Positions 44,456 to 53,700 of a stretch of 64,000 nucleotides of DNA are shown piece after piece. The stretch's first letter is position 1; each line of letters begins with the position of its first letter. The DNA is taken from contig JADGBE010000011.1 in assembly GCA_015231615.1 (NCBI GenBank), positions 1-64,000 of the forward strand. The letters are read 5' to 3'. This stretch comes from Desulfamplus sp. Its GTDB lineage: Bacteria > Desulfobacterota > Desulfobacteria > Desulfobacterales > Desulfobacteraceae. Below the pieces are notes generated by a model. The model was not told where the DNA came from. It saw only the letters and a program-made list of their open reading frames with translations, and did not search any database. The translations under genes and the position numbers were made by a program.

Positions 44456-46182
44456 CAACAGATAAATGCACCAACGTAATAGAAAAATGTATTGATTTAA
44501 AAGGATCAGAAAATTGTGATGATGCCAATATGGTTGATATATCAATAAGCAAAGATGTGCTTGTTATTGGGGCTGGCTCTTTTGGGCTTGAAGCTGCTGG
44601 TAAAATTGCGGCTCAAGGTTATAGCGTCTCTGTTATTGGAGTAAAAACTGCTTGTGCAAGGCAATCTGGCTGCTCTTCAGAGATGCTTGAAACTGGCAAA
44701 GTGAACATTATGCAAGATGTAGCTATTGATTCGCTTGCTGGTGTTACAGGAGATTTTAGAGCAGTTCTAATTAAAACGGCTGGCAATGGAACAGGATGTA
44801 ATGAAACAGGATGCAGCGAAAAAGTAGAAAAGGTATTTGGTGCTATTGTTGTTGCCCCCCAATATTCATACTCTCCACTTAATAAAAAATATGGTCTGAC
44901 TTTAAATGACAAAGTGGTAAGCCAAAGCCAGTTTGAAGCTATGCTTGGTGATTCCGAAAGCCAGAAAAAGATTTTAAATAGCAATAATGGCAATGGATCA
45001 ACAGTTGCATTTCTAACGGGATTTGCTCAAGAGGGCGATCCAACTTTAACAAGCAGAGTTTTAACTTCTGCACTTGCTGTTCAGAATATGGAGAACTGCA
45101 ATGCCTACATCTATGCAGGTAATGTTAAAGTTGGTGCAAAGGGATTAGAAAGGCTTTTCACTCAAGGACGTCATGCTGGAGTGGTGTGCTTTAAACCTTC
45201 TCAAATGCCAACCATTGAACAAACCTCAACTGTTGAACAGGATGGAAATTGTGATCATAAGCAGGTTAGTGAGACAATTAAAATTACCATTAAAGACCCT
45301 GTTGTAAGAACAGATGTTGAGCTGACTCCTGATTACATCGTAGTTGAAGAGGCTCTTGTTGTTGGTCAGCAAAATCTTGATATTGCTTCAACTCTTAGAA
45401 TTGACGCAGACCTTTATGGATTTCTTCCCAGCAACAATGTTCACAGATTTCCAGCTAAATCAAACAGAGATGGAATATTTGTAGTAAACAATTCAGCAGA
45501 TGCTGCAAATACTGCATTGAAACTCAAAGAGCTTATCGGAAACGGTATAAAGAAAGTTGCAGCAAACAAGGCAAAAGTTGATGAAGATCGTTGTGTAATC
45601 TGCCTTACCTGTTATCGTTCTTGCCCACATGGTGCTATTTTCTGGCAAAATGGTGCGGCCGCAATCTCACAAGTTGCGTGTCAAGGTTGCGGTATATGTG
45701 CAAGTGAATGCCCAATGGATGCAATTCAGATTGGCGATTTTACTGATGACTCTTTAAGAACAAGCATAAAAGATGCTGTAGTCTCTGCAAAAGATAATCA
45801 AAAAGATGGACAACCTCTTATTGTTGCTTTTTGCTGCAAAAACTCTGCCTTTGAGGCTTGCGAAGCTGCAACACAATTTGGACATGAGATGCCGCAAGGT
45901 TTCAGAATGGTAAAAGTGCCGTGTGCTGGTAAAGTTGATGTTGAGTTTATTATGAAAGCATTTGTTGAAGGTGCTGACGGCGTTATGGTTGCTGCTTGCC
46001 ATGAAGGAAATTGCAAGGCTGAACGTGGAAACATCTACGCAAAATGGCGTGTAAACGAGATCCAAAAGAGGCTTGAAAAAATGGGGCTTGAAAAAAATCG
46101 CCTTATTTTTACAACAATTGCCTCAAATATGGCAAAAGAGTTTGCTGGTAAGGTTAATGCTTTTGCAGCTGCAATTCAGTAA
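44452..46182 (+). CDS. HdrA-MvhD fusion (QmoB-like) iron-sulfur flavoprotein
   Basis: After ~30 variable residues comes a Rossmann V-L-V-I-G-A-G-S-F-G-L. Two [4Fe-4S] ferredoxin motifs follow: C-V-I-C-L-T-C-Y-R-S-C-P (about 381) and C-Q-G-C-G-I-C-A-S-E-C-P (about 413). The C-terminal ~120 residues are an MvhD domain (V-A-F-C-C-K-N-S-A, V-P-C-A-G-K-V-D, C-H-E-G-N-C-K), usually the link between Hdr and a hydrogenase or dehydrogenase. The 4-base overlap with the HdrA-like gene indicates a stoichiometric complex. Confidence 0.9.
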   Translation: MTTDKCTNVIEKCIDLKGSENCDDANMVDISISKDVLVIGAGSFGLEAAGKIAAQGYSVSVIGVKTACARQSGCSSEMLETGKVNIMQDVAIDSLAGVTGDFRAVLIKTAGNGTGCNETGCSEKVEKVFGAIVVAPQYSYSPLNKKYGLTLNDKVVSQSQFEAMLGDSESQKKILNSNNGNGSTVAFLTGFAQEGDPTLTSRVLTSALAVQNMENCNAYIYAGNVKVGAKGLERLFTQGRHAGVVCFKPSQMPTIEQTSTVEQDGNCDHKQVSETIKITIKDPVVRTDVELTPDYIVVEEALVVGQQNLDIASTLRIDADLYGFLPSNNVHRFPAKSNRDGIFVVNNSADAANTALKLKELIGNGIKKVAANKAKVDEDRCVICLTCYRSCPHGAIFWQNGAAAISQVACQGCGICASECPMDAIQIGDFTDDSLRTSIKDAVVSAKDNQKDGQPLIVAFCCKNSAFEACEAATQFGHEMPQGFRMVKVPCAGKVDVEFIMKAFVEGADGVMVAACHEGNCKAERGNIYAKWRVNEIQKRLEKMGLEKNRLIFTTIASNMAKEFAGKVNAFAAAIQ

Positions 46183-46213
46183 AATGAGCAATAAATTGTA
46201 TTATGATAACTTC

Positions 46214-46334
46214 TTTAGCCGAGCGATAAATCGCACGGCTAAATTATAAAAAAGTCCACTAAAGTGGACTAAATAATAGTCAGCTTTAGCTGACTTCTGG
46301 TATTTAACGCCCTGAAATAAATTTCAGGGCGTTA
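46214..46334. repeat. Four-hairpin array C
   Basis: Stems at 46214-46243 (around GCGATAAATCGC), 46253-46270 (AGTCCACT-AA-AGTGGACT, identical to array B), 46278-46295 (AGTCAGCT-TT-AGCTGACT) and 46305-46334 (TAACGCCCTGAAAT and its complement). It lies between convergent genes. Changes relative to array B occur in both arms together, preserving pairing. Confidence 0.85.
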
Positions 46335-46348
46335 AAAAATCAAAATAT

Positions 46349-47917
46349 CTATCCACCACAACGCAAAACAGAGGGAAATCTTGAAATATCAGTATGTGGA
46401 TAAAACTTTGCTCCACTAAAGATATTCATAAACTCTTGATTAACATTAAGTTCAATATAGGTTATTCCCTCTCTTATCTTATCAATTTCATCAAATAGAT
46501 ATGGATTTGTAAGAAGTTTAGATGCCCCTTCAAGAGAAGAGTTGCCAAGAACCTCAAATTTTTCAAGGTTAATATCTGGCAACATACCAATTGATATTGC
46601 AGATTTAGGGTCTATAAAAGAGCCAAAAGTGCCTGCTACATAAAATTTTTCAAGATCACTGAACTGTAATCCTGCTGTCTTTTCAATAATTACCTGCAAA
46701 ATAGAATACATAGCAGCTTTAGAGCTTGTTAGTGAGTTCATCTCAACTTGGCTCAGAACAATACGAGAGCCAATTCCATCTTCTGACTCTGCAACTATTA
46801 AATGCCCTACCCCACCATCTTTTTCAAAAAATCTATTACCACACCTTTCAGGGACAAATTTACCTCTAATATCAATCATGCCAGAGAGAAAAAGCTGGGC
46901 AGCAAGATCGATCATACCTGAGCCGCAAATACCAATTGGTGGTTTATCTTCTATTGTATGAATATCAATCTTGCCTGTTATAGGGTCAATCTTTATTTTA
47001 TCAATAACCCCTGGTTTTGCAGTCATACCCATATCGCTTATCCCACCTTCAAGAGCTGGACCTGCTGCACCAGCACAGGCAATGAGCCAATCTTTGTATC
47101 CAACAACGACTTCAGCATTTGTCCCAACATCAACCATAATGCAAGGAGCATCTTTTTTATGAAGCTCTGAAAACAATATTCCAGCGATAAGATCGCCACC
47201 AAAATATGATCCAATATTTGGAAAAAGATAGACCATACCACCTCTATTTATATCAACTCCAAGCTCTCGAGCCTCAAGAGGTTCAGGAGCATTTACTGCT
47301 GGAATATAGGGTTCACGGATCAAAAATGATGGATCAATTCCAAGAAATAGATGTGTCATTGCACTATTTCCAGCAACAATAAGGATATAGATAGATTTAG
47401 GGTCAATTTTATAGTTACAAAGAATATTTATGTTCTCATTAAATGCAGAGATAACAAGCTGTTGTAGCTCATTCAAACCTTTATCTGTTCGAGCGTGGTG
47501 GATACGTGCCAAAATATCAGGTGCAATTGAGGCTTGAGGGTTATCAAAGCCAATTTCACCACAAGTTTGTAAAGTCTCAAGGTTGATAAGACGCAAAACA
47601 ATACGGGTAGTTCCAAGGTCTGCCGCAATGCCAAAACATGGTTTATCTCTATCAGGTTCAACTATATCAACAATTTGCCAACCAATAGAATTTTTAAAGA
47701 TAACAACCTTTAATTTATGATTCCACTTTCTAAGTTTAGATGGAAGAGCAGTTGCAAGTTTTGTAGGGAAAAATATAGACGATTTTCCAAGATTTTTTTC
47801 TTTACCACTACACTCAATTTTCTGTTTAATGGCATTTTTTAGCCTTTCGACATCTGCTGTATTGTTACCAAGCGTAGGTTGTGGCAATTCAATGTATTGC
47901 ACAAAATTTTTAATCAT
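46349..47917 (-). CDS. RACo-like ASKHA ATPase (DUF4445) lacking a ferredoxin domain
   Basis: AAGGA precedes the ATG at 47917; an upstream in-frame start at 47962 would translate part of a DNA repeat. The ASKHA phosphate loop A-A-D-L-G-T-T-R-I is at 98-106, with G-N-S-A-M-T-H and M-V-D-V-G-T-N-A-E later and C-G-S-G-M-I-D near 310. RACo proteins reductively reactivate corrinoid methyl carriers and normally begin with an iron-sulfur ferredoxin domain. Here the N-terminal 95 residues have only two scattered Cys. An external electron donor would be needed. Location beside the MetF block fits corrinoid activation. Confidence 0.82.
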   Translation of the reverse strand: MIKNFVQYIELPQPTLGNNTADVERLKNAIKQKIECSGKEKNLGKSSIFFPTKLATALPSKLRKWNHKLKVVIFKNSIGWQIVDIVEPDRDKPCFGIAADLGTTRIVLRLINLETLQTCGEIGFDNPQASIAPDILARIHHARTDKGLNELQQLVISAFNENINILCNYKIDPKSIYILIVAGNSAMTHLFLGIDPSFLIREPYIPAVNAPEPLEARELGVDINRGGMVYLFPNIGSYFGGDLIAGILFSELHKKDAPCIMVDVGTNAEVVVGYKDWLIACAGAAGPALEGGISDMGMTAKPGVIDKIKIDPITGKIDIHTIEDKPPIGICGSGMIDLAAQLFLSGMIDIRGKFVPERCGNRFFEKDGGVGHLIVAESEDGIGSRIVLSQVEMNSLTSSKAAMYSILQVIIEKTAGLQFSDLEKFYVAGTFGSFIDPKSAISIGMLPDINLEKFEVLGNSSLEGASKLLTNPYLFDEIDKIREGITYIELNVNQEFMNIFSGAKFYPHTDISRFPSVLRCGG

Positions 47918-47934
47918 TGCTATCCTTATTTTAA

Positions 47935-48029
47935 TTAGCCCCACCCCCTGCCCCCTCCCCAATGGAGAGGAGGATAATTATTCCCTCCCCTTGGGGAGGG
48001 CGGGGAGGGGCAAAATATTTATCTGGAAA
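47935..48029. repeat. G-rich dispersed repeat, longest copy
   Basis: TTAGCCCCACCCCCTG at the left, AATGGAGAGGAGG in the middle, CTTGGGGAGGGCGGGGAGG, and ATTTATCTGGAAA at the right. It fills the gap between the 5TM kinase and the RACo-like gene and supplies the last two codons and stop of the kinase. Confidence 0.85.
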
Positions 48030-50628
48030 TCGTTGCGAGTGCTTTCCTAACTTTTTCTAATAAATCCTGCTTTGAGAATGGTTTTTGGATAAAATTTACA
48101 CCACTATCCAAAACTCCGTGATGGGCAATTACATTGGCTGTGTATCCAGACATAAAGATAATTTTTATATCTGGATAGATTGAAAAAATATTTTTTGCAA
48201 GGTCTTTACCGTTCATATCAGGCATAACTACGTCTGTTATAAGTAAATCTATTTTGCAATGATCATTTTGATATGCCTGTGCGAATCTTATTGCCTCTTT
48301 TGGGTTTGATGCTGCAAGAACCTTATACCCTATTTTTTCAAGCATCAATTTTGTTAAGTTTAGAATTGGTGCCTCATCTTCAACAATTAGTATGGTCTCG
48401 TTAGAACACTCAGCCACATCTTTAATATTTTCTTTATTCAATGGAGTTGATTCATCTCTATATCTTGGGAAATATATCTTAAATGTTGTTCCTCTGTTTG
48501 GTTCGCTATAAACGTTGATAAATCCTTTATTTTGCTTAACAATTCCATAAACCATAGCAAGACCAAGTCCTGTGCCTTTTCCAATCTCTTTTGTTGTGAA
48601 AAAAGGCTCAAAGATATTTTTCATGGTCTCTTTATCCATACCACAGCCATTGTCGCTAACAGCAAGCATTACATACTCTCCAACTAAAAAATCTAAATGT
48701 TGCTCACAATAAGCCTTATCAAATGTTTTCATTCCAGTCTCTATGGTTATTTTGCCAACATCAGAGATAGCATCACGGGCATTAACGCAAAGATTTGCCA
48801 ATATCTGATCTATTTGAGATGGGTCTATTTTAATCTGCCATAGATTATCTTGCGGCCGCCACTTTAAGTCTATATCTTCACCAATTATTCTTGTTAGCAT
48901 CTTTAGCATATCTGCAATAGTAACGTTAAGATCAAGAACTTTAGGGGCAATTATCTGTTTTCTTGCAAATGCAAGAAGCTGGCGGGTAAGATTTGCCGAT
49001 CTCTCTGCCGCTTTTCGTATCTCTTGAAGCTCATTAAAAGCTGGCTGATAAGGCTCAAGCTCATCTATAGCCATCTCAACATTACCAATGATAACGCTCA
49101 ACATATTGTTTAGGTCATGGGCAACACCACCAGCAAGACGACCAATTGACTCCAACTTTTGAGCTTGAAAAAGTTGTCTCTCACTCTCTAAAAGTGCAGC
49201 TTCGGTGTTAAGCCTCTCAAGTTCTCCTGATGCCCGAACCGCAACCATTTTTAATACAGATTCAGCAATATTTTTATCTTGAAGTGGTTTGCTGCCAATA
49301 ACAGCAATTAACCCAATTGGTATGCCTGTGTGGCTAAAAAGAGTTACACCAACATAGCTTTCAGCTTTAAGCTCTTGAAGCACCTGATCTTTTGGGAAAA
49401 ACTGACATACGCTTGCTGGAAAACAACATACTGTTTTTCCAACAACTTCACCGCATGGTGTATCTTTTAAGGCATAAGTTATATTGTCCTCAAATTTGCC
49501 ATAAGACCACACAGCAAGCGTTGTAGCATTTAACCCATCACCTTCAAGTCTATCAATACAGACAAAATCCATATCCAACGTTTTTGCAAGATAGATTGCA
49601 AGAGTTTCAAAAAATGGCTCTGCAGTTATTCCAATGTTGGTTTGTGCTAAGAACTCTTGAATTTCGTTTGTCCGCCTCTGTTCAGTTATGTCGCGGCTAA
49701 CTCCTATTATGCCGATTAATTTTCCTTTTGAATCAAGGTAAGGGGTTTTGATTGTGTCGATTGTTCTTTTTTGACCATCAGGATAAGATATACACTCCTC
49801 ACTATGACGAGGTGCCATCAAATCCAACATTTTTCTGTCATTTTCTATGAAAAAGTCTGCCTCTTCTTTTGTGTAGAGATCGTAATCTGTCTTTCCAACT
49901 ATATCTTCAACTGAACGTCCAACGTGGTCTGCAAATGACTTGTTGCAACCTAAATAGACACCATTTATATCTTTGAAAAAAACTATGTCATACATAGAGT
50001 GAAGAAGAGATGTAAGAAGAGTTTTAGTATTTTCAAGTTCACAAAGCTGTCTTCTTGATTCAAGCTGGTCTGATAAAATCTTACCAGCAAGTATTGTGGC
50101 AAGAGGATAAAACAGCATCACGGGCAAACCTATTCTCATAACAACAGAGAGACCCACACCTTTTGGTAAAGTAAACATCATGGCAATCATGGTTAGATGG
50201 ACAGCAAACCCGACAATATAGAGTTCCCGAACTGTCAAAGATTCAGATTCTGGTTTAAGATAAAACCTTGCTAAAGAGCCTATCATAAAAGATGAGATAA
50301 TAACCAAAACACCCGTCATTGCACCTGTTCCACCAATCAATATACGGCACAAGGCAGGAAAAATTGCTGCAATAACTCCTGATATTGGACCAAAAAAGAG
50401 CGAACAGATACTCACCATCACAGAACGCCCATCAAATATAAGACCTTCTCCAAGAATTAAAGGACTCATCATTCCTAAAACAGCAGCACCGCCAAATAAA
50501 ACCCCTTGAAGAATCAGTGCAACATCAGAGCTTATTTTTGCTACTTTACAATGTTTTTCAATAAATCCTGAAACAATGCTTAAAGAGACTAAAAGCGAAA
50601 GATTTAGAATTAAATCAATATAGATCAA
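48019..50628 (-). CDS. 5TMR-LYT / PAS / GAF hybrid sensor histidine kinase with receiver
   Basis: About six hydrophobic helices (1-190) form a 5TM-LYT sensor with the N-x-R-motif-like G-R-S-V and G-P-I-S-G-V segments. PAS (about 203-318), GAF (about 325-475), HisKA with H504 in G-V-A-H-D-L-N-N-M, HATPase (N-A-R-D-A, D-N-G-C-G-M, G-T-G-L-G-L) and a C-terminal receiver (about 745-865, D799 in I-T-D-V-V-M-P-D) follow. It is an inner-membrane phosphorelay kinase. It lies directly downstream of the NRPS on the same strand, 97 bases away, so a regulatory link to the biosynthetic cluster is possible. Confidence 0.92.
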   Translation of the reverse strand: MIYIDLILNLSLLVSLSIVSGFIEKHCKVAKISSDVALILQGVLFGGAAVLGMMSPLILGEGLIFDGRSVMVSICSLFFGPISGVIAAIFPALCRILIGGTGAMTGVLVIISSFMIGSLARFYLKPESESLTVRELYIVGFAVHLTMIAMMFTLPKGVGLSVVMRIGLPVMLFYPLATILAGKILSDQLESRRQLCELENTKTLLTSLLHSMYDIVFFKDINGVYLGCNKSFADHVGRSVEDIVGKTDYDLYTKEEADFFIENDRKMLDLMAPRHSEECISYPDGQKRTIDTIKTPYLDSKGKLIGIIGVSRDITEQRRTNEIQEFLAQTNIGITAEPFFETLAIYLAKTLDMDFVCIDRLEGDGLNATTLAVWSYGKFEDNITYALKDTPCGEVVGKTVCCFPASVCQFFPKDQVLQELKAESYVGVTLFSHTGIPIGLIAVIGSKPLQDKNIAESVLKMVAVRASGELERLNTEAALLESERQLFQAQKLESIGRLAGGVAHDLNNMLSVIIGNVEMAIDELEPYQPAFNELQEIRKAAERSANLTRQLLAFARKQIIAPKVLDLNVTIADMLKMLTRIIGEDIDLKWRPQDNLWQIKIDPSQIDQILANLCVNARDAISDVGKITIETGMKTFDKAYCEQHLDFLVGEYVMLAVSDNGCGMDKETMKNIFEPFFTTKEIGKGTGLGLAMVYGIVKQNKGFINVYSEPNRGTTFKIYFPRYRDESTPLNKENIKDVAECSNETILIVEDEAPILNLTKLMLEKIGYKVLAASNPKEAIRFAQAYQNDHCKIDLLITDVVMPDMNGKDLAKNIFSIYPDIKIIFMSGYTANVIAHHGVLDSGVNFIQKPFSKQDLLEKVRKALATISR

Positions 50629-50725
50629 GTTGTTTTCTCCTGTTTAAAAAAATGGCTATCTTTAAGTTTTGCTGATAACTCTTTTTTGGAATCTTGTGAA
50701 TTTTAGACGGTGATTGTCAAGGCTT

Positions 50726-53700
50726 TTAAAACTCATCATCAATATTCATAGCTGCCGCAAGAAAATCTGCATCTGAACCAAGTTCGTCTGGAGATGCAAG
50801 CAACTTTCTTAGCTCACCAACGCTGATTTCAGGAGTTTTGGAAATAGCCGTAAACAAGGTAGTCAGCTCATTGGCAACTCTATCCATCTTTGCTATTGAA
50901 TAGGCTAAATGATTATATCGTAAGTCAAAATGAAGTGTAGGCAAAGGGTAGATTTCGACCGACAGATCGTAGTTGGTCTGCTCCAAAGCCTCAAGATCGC
51001 TGAATGTAAAACCAACATTATACTTTTCTTGCAAAGATTCTAACTCATCACCCAACGGATAATTTTGGAAAATCAAAACATGATCAAGAAGAGAACTCTC
51101 CACATTGCAAGCTGTCTGGATAGAAGCTAACGAGACAAAATGGTGTGGTTCGCTATCAATACTCTCTGTCTGAACTACCCGAACCAACTCTTTGAATGAT
51201 ATATTGTCAGCCAACTTTACCCGAACAGGAACAGTATTGATAAATAATCCAACCATCCGCTCAACATCTGGTATTTCGGCTGGACGACCAGCTACCGCAG
51301 CACCAAAAGCCACATCTGAAACCCGATTTGCTTCTGCCAACATAATACTCCAAACAGACTGAACCAGACTATTTATGGTTATCTGGTAATCTCTTGCAAT
51401 TTGATTCAGCACTCTGCTGACTTCTGGCTCAAGTTCAAATTGATATAATTTTTGAAGATCAGAGTTGGAAGTATCAGTATCTTTAACAGCATCAACCTTA
51501 ACATCACGAGGCAGTGAAGTAACTTTGTTAAATCCTTCTAAATAGTTACTCCAATATCCAACTGCCTTTGCATGATCCGCGTTTTCCAACCAGAGAATAT
51601 ACTCCCTGTATTGAGGTGCTGTGCCAGCAAACTTAGGAATTTGTCCTCTATTCAAAGCCATGTAAGCAGATTGGACATCTTCAATCAAAATTCCCAAACA
51701 CCAGCCGTCCATCAAAATATGGTGAAAACTCCAAATTGCAGCATAACGAAAAGGTTCAAGTTTAAAAATGTGCATACGCATAAGAGTATCGCTATCAAGG
51801 AGAAATCCACGTTGACGTTCCTCTATTTTAAAAGCCTCAAGACGTGCTGCTTTATCTTTTATCTGTGACCAATCTTCATAGTGCCACTCAATTGGTCTTG
51901 TTCTGCGAACTACTTGAAGTGGTCTTGGAACTCCTTTGTAGATGAAACTTGTCCTTATTATGTCGTGTCTTTGGCTAACTATATTCCATGTATCTTCAAA
52001 TATTTTTAGGTTGACATCGCCTTTTAGAGTAAAGCTGAACTGCTCAAAATAGGCAGTTGAATCAGAATCATAAAGACGGCTAAAGAGCATGTTCTCTTGC
52101 ATAGGTGTAAGAGGATAAATATCTTGAACATCTGATGGAGTCATTTTATTGTCATGCAAAAATGTTTCAAGCTGCGATAGTGAGAAGCCTGACCATGTCA
52201 AATCAGATGGCGTAACTTCTGGTATCTTGATGGACGAACAACAATCAATTATCTCTATCAAGGTTGCTTTGATTAGTGAGCCAAGCCGCCTGATACTCTC
52301 CTCTTTATATTGATTTGGAGAGTAGTAGATTTGGATATACAAACAACCTTGACGTATATCTGCTTCAATCTCAAGAGTGTATTCTCTTTTCATCTTTGGA
52401 TTAACAAGATCAAGATGGGCAGTTGCTTCAACCCTCAAATCTTGATTTTCTAAACCAGCAGCACCTATATAATTAAAGCTGATATTTGGCTTTAACCTCT
52501 CTTTGGCTTCATTGCTTAAATTCTCACGAATCCAGCCAAAATTTCCCCCATGATTTGGAACTTTCCGCAAAGACTCTTTAATGTGCTTGATTTGAATACC
52601 AAGCTCTCTATTCGCACGGCTTGCCATATTCTCCTCTCTATTTGGGAGAGAAGTTGTGGTGGTTTTAATAGAAGAATCTGGTAGTTTTAATAAAACTGGA
52701 TATTCAGCTGTAAACCAGCCAACTGTGCGAGAAATATCAATATCATCCGATATAGTATCTCGCCCATGCCCTTCTAATGAAACTAAAACTCCATTGATGT
52801 TACCCCAATAGTTCAAACCTTTAGCAATTGCTGTCAAAAGCAAATCATTCATATCAGTTTTGTAAGCAACATGAGCTTTACCTGTTAAAATCTCTGTATC
52901 TGGAGCTGGCAGCTTGATTTCAAAGATTGCACTATCTTGATATTGCCCATTCTCTTTTGGAAAATCCATTGGTAATTCAATTAGTTGTTCCTTGGCTATA
53001 GATTCCCAATAGTCAATTTCACGTTCATTTTGGTAAATCTGTGAAGATTTAGATATAAAATCTGCCCAATATTTAAAAGAGTCTGTCTTTGCTGACAGCT
53101 TAATATCCTGTCCATTAGAGTGTGCATTGTAAGCAAAGATCAAATCTTCAACCAAAATTTGCCATGAGATCGCATCTACAGCAAGATGATGAATTACAAC
53201 CATCAGACGATCTTCAGTATCTCCTTGAAATAAGGCAGCCTTAAGCAGTGGACCATTAAAAATATCAATAGTTGAATGAAGTTTGCGGCTGATTGCGGTA
53301 AAGAGAGGGTCTGTATCAGTTTGAATGTCCATGCCTGTCTGGTGATTCTGGTTGGCTTGCGAGGGTGTTTGTCTGGCTTTTGGGTCAAAGGGAACAACAA
53401 CCAATTCAGGTTTGAGGTCTGGTCCTTTAATATTCAAATCGTCAATTTGAACTGTAAGCCTTAAAGCGTCATGGTGAATCATTAAAGCTTCTAAAGCAGC
53501 TTTAAGCGAATCAACTTTAAGGTTATATTTAAAGTTAAGCGTTACAGCTTGGTTATAGTGGTTAATAAGAGCTTTATCTTGATTAAGAAGCCAAGATTGA
53601 ATAGGTGTTGGGTGAACATCACCAGTAACTAAACTCTGATCAATCTGACGACTACGGCGGCTTAAGCGGGGTGCAAGCTCTGCTACAGTTGGATATTGGA

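Noticed and set aside
43241-46182. Calling the HdrA pair QmoAB outright
   Set aside because: No QmoC or APS reductase genes nearby, and the block starts with metV-metF; the resemblance is noted but not used as the name.
47918-47962. Longer start for the RACo-like protein
   Set aside because: The extra codons overlap a G-rich DNA repeat; the ATG at 47917 has AAGGA at the right distance.
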